64,000 nt of DNA from assembly GCF_900116865.1 (NCBI RefSeq), contig NZ_FPCD01000012.1, positions 1 through 64,000 of the forward strand, given 5' to 3'. Origin of the DNA: Butyrivibrio sp. M55. Lineage in GTDB: Bacteria > Bacillota > Clostridia > Lachnospirales > Lachnospiraceae. Each line of letters opens with the position of its first letter. Position 1 is the stretch's first letter. Positions 34,797 through 42,894 of this stretch are shown here, piece by piece. Position numbers and translations under genes: made by a program. The notes beneath the pieces are model-generated. The model searched no databases, had not been told where the DNA came from, and saw only the letters and a list, made by a program, of their open reading frames with translations.

Positions 34797-35972
34797 TTAA
34801 ATCTCATTTTTTAAAACTTCAAGATTTTTCTTTATAAGCTCGTATCTTTGCTGCACGCAAAGCACGCTTCTGCCCGGATCTTCGGGAGTTCCAAAGACAT
34901 AACCGCTAAGAAGTTCAATACTTGTTTTGGCAACATACACCCTTGTATCGCTGCCCGCATAATAAAGAAGAATATCGCCGTTTTCTTCTACTATCGCGCC
35001 GTTTGAGAATACAACGTTTGAAACGTCTCCTACTCTCTCCCATCCAAGCGGTCCAAGAAGAAGTCCTCCGGGCTCCGCTATAACTTTTCCGGGATCGTTT
35101 AGATCTGTTGCATAGGCATAAAGGACGTATCTTAGTCCTGCTGCCGTATTTCTTACGCCGTGCGCGATATGAAGCCATCCTTTGTCTGTTTTTATGGGCA
35201 CAACACATTCACCGTTCTTGGCTTCCGTGATCTGATGATATCTCCTTCTGCTAAGAATCTTTTCCTCATCTATTACTGCATGTTCAATATCATCGCACAG
35301 TCCAAAGCCTATACCCCCGCCGCTTCCGGTATCAATAAAGCTGTCCATTGGACGGGTATAAAAAGCATATTTTCCGTCAACAAACTCAGGATGAAGAACA
35401 ACATTTCTCTGCTGAGGCGAGCGTTTTGTAACAAGATTCGGAAGTCGCTCCCACTTTTTAAGATCTTTTGTCCTTACAATTCCTGCTGCCGCAACTGCCG
35501 CCGAGAGATCGTTTGTGGAATCATCGTGGCTCTCGGAACAGAACACTCCGTATATCCAGCCATCCTCATGCTGCGTAAGCCTCATGTCATAGACATTTGT
35601 CTCTTCCTTACAAGTGTCATCAAGCAATATCGGATAATCCCAAAATCTGAAATTGTCTATGCCGTTATCACTTTCAGCAACTCCGAAAAAAGACTTTCTG
35701 TCATTGCCTTCTATTCTGGCAACAAGATAATACTTCCCATTAAGCTTAATGGCTCCTGAATTTAGAACTGCATTTATCCCAAGCCTCTCCTGAAAATTCG
35801 GATTACTCTTTATATCAAGATCGTATTTCCACGTAAGCGGAATATGCTGTCTTGTAAGAACCGGATATTTATATCTTGTATATACTCCGTTATAAAAATC
35901 CGTAAGTTCATTCTTCCGCGACATGAGCTTTTCCTGTCTGTCTTTTTCAATGTAATATCTCTCATGTAACAT
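34797..35972 (-). CDS. GH130_1 4-O-beta-mannosylglucose phosphorylase
   Basis: Cytosolic phosphorylase that converts mannosyl-beta-1,4-glucose and phosphate to mannose 1-phosphate and glucose. The 391-residue protein has the GH130_1 pattern: an N-terminal helix ending in [67 protein letters not shown] with the conserved Asp, and [17 protein letters not shown] kept the long start because the helix before MSRKN is conserved in the subfamily, even though its ribosome site is weak. The gene overlaps the epimerase stop by 11 bases, matching the epimerase-phosphorylase pairing of the mannobiose pathway. Confidence 0.9.
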   Translation of the reverse strand: MLHERYYIEKDRQEKLMSRKNELTDFYNGVYTRYKYPVLTRQHIPLTWKYDLDIKSNPNFQERLGINAVLNSGAIKLNGKYYLVARIEGNDRKSFFGVAESDNGIDNFRFWDYPILLDDTCKEETNVYDMRLTQHEDGWIYGVFCSESHDDSTNDLSAAVAAAGIVRTKDLKKWERLPNLVTKRSPQQRNVVLHPEFVDGKYAFYTRPMDSFIDTGSGGGIGFGLCDDIEHAVIDEEKILSRRRYHQITEAKNGECVVPIKTDKGWLHIAHGVRNTAAGLRYVLYAYATDLNDPGKVIAEPGGLLLGPLGWERVGDVSNVVFSNGAIVEENGDILLYYAGSDTRVYVAKTSIELLSGYVFGTPEDPGRSVLCVQQRYELIKKNLEVLKNEI

Positions 35973-37128
35973 TTCTTGTTATTACCTCCAAACACATTCT
36001 TCCGTTATGATATGGACACTTCCACGGCTCAACTATAGGCTCATCCTTCGCGGGTACGCCGTTTTTATCGACATACCAGAACCACTCAGATCCAGGTCTC
36101 TTATCGATGACAAATTCTTTTATGTAATCCCAAAGAGCCCGTGCCGCCTCAAGATATTCTTTTTTCTCGGGATGTCTTTCGTATGCATCAAGAAATCCAT
36201 TGATTCCTTCAGCCTGCACCCACCAGACTCTGTCCTCTTTTACAACTGAATTCTGTCCCTCGACGGGAATTGATTTTCCGTCAAAAGCAACTTTATATAC
36301 TTCACTCGCCATCTCCTCCGTCATTCTGCCGATCTTTGCCGAAAGGTCACCGTCACCCAGAATATCGGTTGTCCTATTTATCAGCCATGCTGCTTCTATG
36401 TCATGTCCGTAGGAATAAAGATCGACCAGGCTGTTATAATCTTTGTCAAAAAAGACTTCCTGTCTGCGAAGCTTTGGATTGTATATCTTGGTACTTACTA
36501 TTTTCAGGATCTCATATAATGATTTTCTGACTCTGCCATCCCCCGATACTCTGTAAAGTTCCGTATATCCTTCCATAACATGCAAAAGAGTATTCATGCT
36601 CCTTACCGCATCGGTACCGTTTTCCGACAGTTTTTCATTTGATACAGGCTTGAATTCTCTGTCGAATGCTTCAAGATATCCGCGCTCATCACGCATTTTC
36701 TTTTCTATAAGTTCGTAGAGCGAAATAGCCATTTTCAGTGCTTCCCAATCTCCCGATGCATCAAAATATGCAGACAGTCCGTAGATGGTAAAAGCCTGAT
36801 TATATGTATGTTTTGTAGTATCAAGAGGCTTTCCGTCATAAGATACCGACCAGAATACCCCGCCATATTCATCATCAATGCAATATTTTTTTAAAAACTC
36901 ATACGCATGCGTAGCCTCGCTTAAAAGCGTTTTATCTACGAGAACTTTGTATGCGCTTGAAAAAAACCATAATATCCTGCTGTTTAGTATGCAGCCCTTT
37001 TCATATTTTTTATCAACGGCAAGATCATAGCCCATATAGCCGTAATATCCGCCGAATTCATCGTCTCTTAAACCTTTCCAAAAAGGTATGATCCCATTCA
37101 GAAGATGCTCCTTTATTTCACTGACCAT
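35962..37128 (-). CDS. Cellobiose/mannobiose 2-epimerase
   Basis: N-acylglucosamine 2-epimerase-family (alpha/alpha)6 barrel enzyme. It epimerises the reducing-end sugar of beta-1,4-mannobiose to give mannosylglucose for the next gene's phosphorylase. The 388-residue protein has the family residues: [32 protein letters not shown] (catalytic His), [10 protein letters not shown] and the terminal EWFWY...[11 protein letters not shown] with the second His. Mannobiose rather than cellobiose is inferred from the locus. Confidence 0.92.
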   Translation of the reverse strand: MVSEIKEHLLNGIIPFWKGLRDDEFGGYYGYMGYDLAVDKKYEKGCILNSRILWFFSSAYKVLVDKTLLSEATHAYEFLKKYCIDDEYGGVFWSVSYDGKPLDTTKHTYNQAFTIYGLSAYFDASGDWEALKMAISLYELIEKKMRDERGYLEAFDREFKPVSNEKLSENGTDAVRSMNTLLHVMEGYTELYRVSGDGRVRKSLYEILKIVSTKIYNPKLRRQEVFFDKDYNSLVDLYSYGHDIEAAWLINRTTDILGDGDLSAKIGRMTEEMASEVYKVAFDGKSIPVEGQNSVVKEDRVWWVQAEGINGFLDAYERHPEKKEYLEAARALWDYIKEFVIDKRPGSEWFWYVDKNGVPAKDEPIVEPWKCPYHNGRMCLEVITRNVT

Positions 37129-37134
37129 TACTTA

Positions 37135-38016
37135 TCACCCCTTTACCGCACCGGCTGCAACGCCGTTATAAATCTGTTTCTGACAAAGCAAGAATATTAT
37201 CAGAGCAGGAAGAAGTGACATGATCACGCCGGCACAGATAAGATGATACTGATTACCCATGGGGCCCGTGAATGTGTACAATGATGTGGCTACCGTACAG
37301 AGTTTTCTTTTATCCTGAAGATACAGGTTCGCGCAATAATACTCGTTGTAAACGCCAACGCCCTTAAGAATCAGATTCGTAACAATCGCAGGTTTTAAGA
37401 GCGGAAGCAATATCTTTGCATAAATCTGGAAGTAATTCGCACCGTCCAAAAATGCACTTTCATCAAGCGAAACGGGAAGGTTTTCAAAAAACTGAATGTA
37501 GATGTAAATTGACATTACATCCGTTCCCATCATCATGATGATGTAGCCGTACAAAGTATTTACAAGTCCGAGATTTACCATTATTTCATATACCGAAACC
37601 TGCATGGCAATTCCCGGAAGAAGCGCCGCAAAAGTAAACAGATTCCTGATAAGCGCATTGCCGGGAAAGCTAAAGCGATTTAGAACATATGCAAGCTGAG
37701 AGCCTATCATGGTCGATCCCGCAAGTACAAATAAAAGAATTATTCCCGAGTTAATAAATGCCAGTCCCATATTTGCCTGAGCAAAAGCCTGAACATAATT
37801 GTTAAAATTAAAAAAGTTTTCCGGAAGTGTCATAACATTGGTGCTCTGATACTCAACCTCTGTTTTCAGCGAAGTTATGACACAGGATACTATTGGAAGT
37901 ACCGCCAAAAAAGCACAAAGCGCAACAGAAGCATACTTTATGATTCCCCAAACAATATCACCAATACTCATCTTTTTCTTCGGAACAACACTTGCAATTA
38001 CTGTATCTGATGACAT
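37135..38016 (-). CDS. ABC sugar permease, MalG type
   Basis: The 293-residue inner-membrane subunit with six helices. The EAA-type loop is SAFLDGANYFQIYAKILLPLLKP, which contacts the ATPase. It ends YNGVAAGAVKG, the usual MalG-type tail. It overlaps the other permease gene by one base. With the binding protein it forms the mannooligosaccharide importer. No ATPase gene is nearby; a shared MsmX-like ATPase elsewhere must energise it. Confidence 0.9.
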   Translation of the reverse strand: MSSDTVIASVVPKKKMSIGDIVWGIIKYASVALCAFLAVLPIVSCVITSLKTEVEYQSTNVMTLPENFFNFNNYVQAFAQANMGLAFINSGIILLFVLAGSTMIGSQLAYVLNRFSFPGNALIRNLFTFAALLPGIAMQVSVYEIMVNLGLVNTLYGYIIMMMGTDVMSIYIYIQFFENLPVSLDESAFLDGANYFQIYAKILLPLLKPAIVTNLILKGVGVYNEYYCANLYLQDKRKLCTVATSLYTFTGPMGNQYHLICAGVIMSLLPALIIFLLCQKQIYNGVAAGAVKG

Positions 38017-38975
38017 TATCTACCTCCTCTATGCATCTGCATTCTTGCCTTCTCTTCCCTTTTACGTTGTTTCTTAAACTCTCTGTCATCTATATCCGTT
38101 CCCGCATTTCTGAACAGGAACTTGAATATTGCATCCTGAATAAATTTGGCAATGAAGATAATCACAAGAAGGAATACCGCCATCGCACTGGCAAGTCCGA
38201 CCTTCTGACTTGTATGAGCAATATCATTCATTACTACAAAGAATGTTCCCGTGCCGTTTGCACCGCTTGTTATAACAAAAGGCGGCTCAAATGCCGAAAG
38301 AGATCCTGTAATAGCCAAGATTACATTCAGTGTTACTATTGTCTTTATGCTCGGTAAAATGATGTGCCAGAACGTCTGCCACTTATTTGCGCCATCTATC
38401 GACGCCGCTTCATAAAGCGTACTGTCCACCGACATCATTGCCCCAAGAAAAAGAACCATTGTCGAGCCCAGGTATCTCCATACCGACGAGTATACGAGCG
38501 ACCAGTTGTTTATCGATTGGTCTTTTAACCAATACGGAAGACTGTCCGGATTGAAGCCTATCGCTTGGAGAACCGTGTCCAGAACAAATCCTCTTGTGTA
38601 AAAAAACTTAAAAATGAATCCGATAGCTATACCGTTTATCAGATAAGGGAAGAAAATAAATCCCTTCCAGAAGTTTTCAGCTTTTACCTTAAAGCAGAAT
38701 ATTGTAGCAAGATATAATGCAAGAAATACCTGAATTACCGCTCCGACCATGTAATATAGAGACAGTAGCAGCGTTCTCAGAATATCTTCACGTTTAAAAA
38801 TCTGTATATAGTTTTTGAATCCCACGAATTTCCTAGGTCCTATGTATTTCATGTTATAAAAGCTGAACTGGACCATTTTGCCAAAAGGATAATATGTGAA
38901 CAAAATCAGTAATCCTACCGGAATAATGAGAAATGTTAATATTACCTGCACCTGTTTCCACTTTCTTTTGTTCAT
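38016..38975 (-). CDS. ABC sugar permease, MalF/UgpA type
   Basis: The 319-residue partner permease with six helices and the EAA loop EAASIDGANKWQTFWHIILPSIK. After the last helix there is a basic tail rich in Lys/Arg (about 295-319). It is separated from the binding-protein gene by a hairpin that could lower expression of the permeases relative to the binding protein. Confidence 0.9.
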   Translation of the reverse strand: MNKRKWKQVQVILTFLIIPVGLLILFTYYPFGKMVQFSFYNMKYIGPRKFVGFKNYIQIFKREDILRTLLLSLYYMVGAVIQVFLALYLATIFCFKVKAENFWKGFIFFPYLINGIAIGFIFKFFYTRGFVLDTVLQAIGFNPDSLPYWLKDQSINNWSLVYSSVWRYLGSTMVLFLGAMMSVDSTLYEAASIDGANKWQTFWHIILPSIKTIVTLNVILAITGSLSAFEPPFVITSGANGTGTFFVVMNDIAHTSQKVGLASAMAVFLLVIIFIAKFIQDAIFKFLFRNAGTDIDDREFKKQRKREEKARMQMHRGGR

Positions 38976-39006
38976 AGGGTTATCTCACTTTCTTTCTATA
39001 AGTTGA

Positions 39007-39028
39007 GGCGGAATCATACAATTCCGCC
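39007..39028 (-). terminator. Intra-operon hairpin between binding protein and permeases
   Basis: GGCGGAAT (39007-39014) and ATTCCGCC (39021-39028) form a perfect stem without a following U tract. Its place after the solute-binding protein gene is typical of RNA hairpins that stabilise the upstream message. Confidence 0.7.
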
Positions 39029-39060
39029 CCTCCCCCGCAGCTCATAAAAAAATTTATAAA

Positions 39061-40506
39061 TCAGTTGTCTGTATCAACTCCGTTAAGTTCCTGTGCTTCT
39101 GTCCACGCTTTATTCCAGCTGTCCATGATCTGATCAAAAGTCATATCCCCGTTGGAAGCATGCTCAATGATTGCCTGAACTTTCTTGTCACCACCGTTGT
39201 TAATGCTAAGTTCCGAATCGGAATTCAGTGTATCTTTAAGATCTTCTTCTCCCGCAAGTGCAGGTTCGTCGGAAACATATTCAACTCCGTCAAATGCCGC
39301 ATAAAGATCGGGATATTTGTCATCTTCGGCATTGATAGGAATACCGCCTTCATTGTATGAGAATCCCGACTCGTTTGTCATCCACTTTACAAAGAGAAGT
39401 GACGCCATACGATTGTCATCGCTTGCATCCTTGTTGATTCCGAATGCATAATCAGGACCTGCCGTAGCATACTGCTTGCCGTTAACCGTGATAGGGAAAC
39501 TCATATATCCGATGTCTTCAGGCTTGTCTCCTGCTGCCTGCATCTGTGAATATGCCCATGAGCCAAGTACCATAGTTCCGATCTCACCTCTGTTAAGCAT
39601 GCCCTTGCAGCCTTCCCAGTCTGTAGTTGAATAGTCATCCTCGATAAGACCTTTAGCAACCGCATCATAAAGGACTTTGTACACATTGTATGCATGTGAT
39701 CCGTCACCGGGATCTGCGAAGGGATTTGCCGTATGAGCAAGCTTCTGATTCATGTATGTTGCATCACCTGTAGCAGTTCCCGCAATATATGCATCCCATG
39801 CTCCCATTGTCCAGCCTGCGGCATAGTTTGTATAAAGAGGGATCGCATCCGTCTTTTCTTTTATCAGAGTTAAGTCATTTATGAATTCCTCAGGTGTCTT
39901 TGGTAATGTTGTGATTCCTGCCTTCTCAAATACTGCCTTGTTGTAAAGAACACCCTGAGCATTTCCCGTAGACGGAACCCCGTAACATACTCCGTCATAC
40001 TGCTTGTCCGTAGCAAAACGGATGGCACCTTTCATCTGATCGACCGTTCCGTACGGCATGAAATAATTTGAAAGCTCAGATGCATCAATTGCCGGGATCA
40101 TCATGATATCGCCCCATTCACCGCCCTGAAGACGAAGAAGCGAATCTTCCGCATAATCTGTAATACCTTCGATATCTACTGTAATTCCGGGATAAATCTT
40201 ATTAAATTCCGCAATATAGTCTTTCCAGCTTTTTCCCGTATAATCATCCCCAAGCATGTCCGTTCTGTGAGTCAAAACCTTGATCGTAGTCTTGATATCT
40301 TTCCCCGTCTCACCCAGAACAACAGATGTATAGTTGTTATCCGCAGTATCTGCAGTGCCACCGTTACCAGCATTACCGGAATTTCCGGAAGCCTCGGAAC
40401 CTGCCGTTCCCGGTTCCGTACCTGCACTCGGTGAAGAGCCACATGCGACGAGAGATGCAGCCACAGCTGCAGCAGCCAATAGAGCAATAGTCCTTTTTAA
40501 ATTCAT
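39061..40506 (-). CDS. Solute-binding lipoprotein for mannooligosaccharides
   Basis: Extracellular lipid-anchored binding protein of the family 1 type. About 481 residues: signal with lipobox SLVACG, a Gly/Asn/Ala-rich linker (about 25-55), then the two-lobed domain with NKIYPGITVDIEGI, CYGVPSTGNAQGVLYNKAVFEKAGI and NRGEIGTMVLGSWAYSQM. ATG 40506 is nine bases after AAGGGG; an in-frame GTG three codons earlier is less likely. First gene of the transport-epimerase-phosphorylase operon. The sugar is inferred from the downstream genes. Confidence 0.9.
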   Translation of the reverse strand: MNLKRTIALLAAAAVAASLVACGSSPSAGTEPGTAGSEASGNSGNAGNGGTADTADNNYTSVVLGETGKDIKTTIKVLTHRTDMLGDDYTGKSWKDYIAEFNKIYPGITVDIEGITDYAEDSLLRLQGGEWGDIMMIPAIDASELSNYFMPYGTVDQMKGAIRFATDKQYDGVCYGVPSTGNAQGVLYNKAVFEKAGITTLPKTPEEFINDLTLIKEKTDAIPLYTNYAAGWTMGAWDAYIAGTATGDATYMNQKLAHTANPFADPGDGSHAYNVYKVLYDAVAKGLIEDDYSTTDWEGCKGMLNRGEIGTMVLGSWAYSQMQAAGDKPEDIGYMSFPITVNGKQYATAGPDYAFGINKDASDDNRMASLLFVKWMTNESGFSYNEGGIPINAEDDKYPDLYAAFDGVEYVSDEPALAGEEDLKDTLNSDSELSINNGGDKKVQAIIEHASNGDMTFDQIMDSWNKAWTEAQELNGVDTDN

Positions 40507-40520
40507 TTCATTCACCCCTT

Positions 40521-40603
40521 TTAATTAATTTAAGTAAAACCATGGTTCCAATACATTGTTCTTAAGTTAATTAATATTATATTTGTTCATCACCATTTTT
40601 CAA
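40521..40603 (-). promoter_or_regulatory. Mannan transport operon promoter and operator sites
   Basis: The -35 TTGAAA (40598-40603), a 16-base spacer and the -10 TATAAT (40576-40581). Directly downstream is TTAAGTTAATTAAT (40562-40575), a variant of the locus-wide motif TTAAGTTAATTTAA, covering the start-site region. A second variant, TTAATTAATTTAAG (40521-40534), lies next to the ribosome site. The placement fits LacI-type repression. Confidence 0.65.
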
Positions 40604-40631
40604 TAGCACTTTTACAAAATTCAGTAAAAAA

Positions 40632-40664
40632 GAGCCGTTTCGTTAATCCTCAACAAAACGACTC
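40632..40664 (-). terminator. Hairpin-T6 between operator and transport promoter
   Basis: GAGCCGTTT (40632-40640) pairs with AAACGACTC (40656-40664) with one wobble, followed on the minus strand by six T. It stops any transcript arriving from the LacI genes before the transport promoter. Confidence 0.75.
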
Positions 40665-40699
40665 CTTAAATATTGTTAATTATTTATAGACAAGCCTTC

Positions 40700-40722
40700 T
40701 TAAATTAACTTAAATTAATTAA
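40700..40722. promoter_or_regulatory. Upstream copy of the mannan-locus operator motif
   Basis: TTAAATTAACTTAA (40700-40713), the reverse complement of TTAAGTTAATTTAA, overlaps TTAAATTAATTAA (40710-40722). It is about 130 bases from the site at the promoter start region, a spacing that could allow a DNA loop. Confidence 0.5.
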
Positions 40723-40729
40723 AGCAAAA

Positions 40730-40776
40730 AAAGACCAATCACTCGCGAAATGCCCACGCGCGAACGATTGGCCTTT
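40730..40776 (-). terminator. Terminator of the LacI gene pair
   Basis: AAAGACCAATC (40730-40740) pairs with GATTGGCCTTT (40766-40776) with one mismatch, with a run of T on the minus strand. It begins a few bases past the LacI stop. Confidence 0.85.
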
Positions 40777-40782
40777 CCACTA

Positions 40783-41808
40783 TCAGACAGCTCTCACAGA
40801 GTCCCCGACGATCAGCTTTCCGCGTATCATCGCGGAGCTGAAAGGCATATCGGGATTACGAAGTCTCTGCGTCAACAGCTCCATTGCCTTACTTATCATT
40901 ACACTAAGATCTATTTCATAACTTGAAAGTTCAATGCTCTTGTTCATATCGGGAACATAATTATCAAATCCAATGACAGAAATATCCTTGGGAACTTTGT
41001 ATCCTTTTTCTTTCAAATGCTCGATAAGCAAAAGCGCAGATACATCACAATTGCAGAAAAATGCTGTCGGCATCTCTTTTGCCGAAGGAAGCGCAAATGT
41101 CCCCTCTGCGTCAAGATTACCATATTTATCCCTGTCATTGATCACCAATGGATTATCCCTAAACTCAACATCCAGACCTGCCGATGACAGGAACTTACAC
41201 ATTCCTATATACCGCTCGTCAATACTCGGTGTCACCTTCAAAGTACCGACAAATCCGATTTTCCTGTGTCCTTTATCAAACAGATATCTGGTAATCTCAT
41301 ACCCTCCGAGGATATTATCGGTTATCACCGCATCACCTTCTATCTCCTCATATAAAGAATCCAGCGAAAGCATCGGTATCTTGGCTTTGTTTCTAAGCAT
41401 ACGAAGATATCCGACATTGAAAGCTCCAAGAATTATCAGTCCATCCACACTCTCCTGTGCAATGAGATTGGGAACACTTTCGGACTCTTCCGCCTCTCTG
41501 TTTATAACCTCCAAAAGAGTAAGAATTCTTTTATCATTTGACTGCACCGATAATTCTTTATAAATGTGCCAGTAGAATGACCTACTGTGATTCAGATATC
41601 TTTCCGCAACTATCACTCCAATTACGGTATTCTTTTTGGAATGATGGTTCTTTTCTTTTCGCACATATCCCATTTTGTCGGCAAGACTTAGTATCTCCTC
41701 ACGCAGTTCATCACTGACGCCCTTTTTCCCCGCAAGAGCCTTCGACACGGTAACACTGCTTACGCCAAGCTTTTCTGCAATATCAGACAATGTAACATCA
41801 CTCTGCAT
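40783..41808 (-). CDS. LacI-family transcriptional regulator A
   Basis: DNA-binding repressor of 341 residues. Helix-turn-helix at the N terminus (TLSDIAEKLGVSSVTVSKALAGKKGVS, hinge helix region to about 60), then a periplasmic-binding-protein-like sensor domain (TVIGVIVAERYL to the end). The gene overlaps the preceding LacI gene by 11 bases. Both regulators lie in the middle of the mannan locus, so this one probably senses a mannan-derived sugar and acts at the TTAAGTTAATTTAA sites. Which regulator reads which site is not decidable. Confidence 0.92.
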   Translation of the reverse strand: MQSDVTLSDIAEKLGVSSVTVSKALAGKKGVSDELREEILSLADKMGYVRKEKNHHSKKNTVIGVIVAERYLNHSRSFYWHIYKELSVQSNDKRILTLLEVINREAEESESVPNLIAQESVDGLIILGAFNVGYLRMLRNKAKIPMLSLDSLYEEIEGDAVITDNILGGYEITRYLFDKGHRKIGFVGTLKVTPSIDERYIGMCKFLSSAGLDVEFRDNPLVINDRDKYGNLDAEGTFALPSAKEMPTAFFCNCDVSALLLIEHLKEKGYKVPKDISVIGFDNYVPDMNKSIELSSYEIDLSVMISKAMELLTQRLRNPDMPFSSAMIRGKLIVGDSVRAV

Positions 41809-42835
41809 TATTATCCCTCAACTCTTTTATCGATGTTCTTTTCACAACGTTGGAATCCACCTCAAATATCGTTCCCGCAAGTGACGGATCCTCTATCTCG
41901 TTAATGACCTGCTCCACTGTGAGTCTGGCCATTTTCACAAGATCAACGTTGTAAGTTGTAAGCTTTCCTTCAAGATCGCTGTTAAGCAGGTAATTGTCAT
42001 AACCAACAATTGATATATCTTCCGGAACCCGTTTTCCCTGCTTTTTAAGCGTTTCATACAATAAGCCCGCAGCAAAGTCGCTACTGCACGCAAATGCAGT
42101 AGGCAGTTTCTTGGGTAGCTCTATCATAGGAGTTTCGTCATTTCCGCTCCTGTCCGGCAAAAGCCACTCGCGATTCACTTTAAGGCCGTTCTCACGCATG
42201 CACTTTTTATATCCATAGTATCTGTCGATTATATTTCTGGAATAATCAAGCGCTCCGACAAATCCAATTTCCTTATGACCTGCTTTAACCAGCTCCTTGG
42301 TTGCTCTGTACATTCCGTAATAATTTCCCGACAAGACGGAAGTGTAATTACCTGTCTCAATCTGCTGATCCATGAAAACTACCGGCACTTTAACTGCCGC
42401 CAGCAGCCTGTTAAGAAACTTTTCTTTTATAGGTCCTATTATTATCACTCCGTCGGCATCCGTTACAGGCGGAAGTATTTCGTCATCGTCGTAATCCTTG
42501 ACCATACTCAGCGACGTAAAGCATTCATTTTCAGAAACCGCATAAGCGACCTTCTGATACATCTCCCAGTAAAAAGAAGCGCCTATATAAATATATCTGT
42601 CTGAAACAATGACGCTGATGGTCTTTCCTATAAGTTCCGGATTTTCAACCTTTTTAGGCGTAGTCTTCCCGTATTTACTGTAATCAAGCCCCATCTTTGC
42701 CGCACATTCTTTTATCTTCGTGCGCATTTCAGCGCTCACTCCGGGTCTGCCCGCCAGTGAATTAGATACTGTAACAACAGATACTCCCAGGCTGTCAGCA
42801 ATATCTTTTAGTTTTACCTTCTGTTTTGGTCTCAT
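41798..42835 (-). CDS. LacI-family transcriptional regulator B
   Basis: The 345-residue paralogue of regulator A, with helix-turn-helix KLKDIADSLGVSVVTVSNSLAGRPGVS and a sugar-sensing domain. Clear similarity along the whole length suggests an old tandem duplication. Its promoter carries the shared motif exactly in the -35/-10 spacer, so the pair is probably autoregulated. In both proteins the recognition helix differs by a few residues (VVTVSNSLAG here, SVTVSKALAG in A), so their binding sites may overlap but differ. Confidence 0.92.
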   Translation of the reverse strand: MRPKQKVKLKDIADSLGVSVVTVSNSLAGRPGVSAEMRTKIKECAAKMGLDYSKYGKTTPKKVENPELIGKTISVIVSDRYIYIGASFYWEMYQKVAYAVSENECFTSLSMVKDYDDDEILPPVTDADGVIIIGPIKEKFLNRLLAAVKVPVVFMDQQIETGNYTSVLSGNYYGMYRATKELVKAGHKEIGFVGALDYSRNIIDRYYGYKKCMRENGLKVNREWLLPDRSGNDETPMIELPKKLPTAFACSSDFAAGLLYETLKKQGKRVPEDISIVGYDNYLLNSDLEGKLTTYNVDLVKMARLTVEQVINEIEDPSLAGTIFEVDSNVVKRTSIKELRDNNAE

Positions 42836-42854
42836 CTGTTATCCTCCGGCTCTT

Positions 42855-42883
42855 ATTATGAATTAAATTAACTTAATAATCAA
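42855..42883 (-). promoter_or_regulatory. LacI pair promoter with operator in the spacer
   Basis: TTGATT (42878-42883), a 17-base spacer and CATAAT (42855-42860). TTAAATTAACTTAA (42863-42876) fills the spacer, the same sequence as at 40700 and 50683. This would make the regulators repress themselves. Confidence 0.65.
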
Positions 42884-42894
42884 TCCATAACAGT

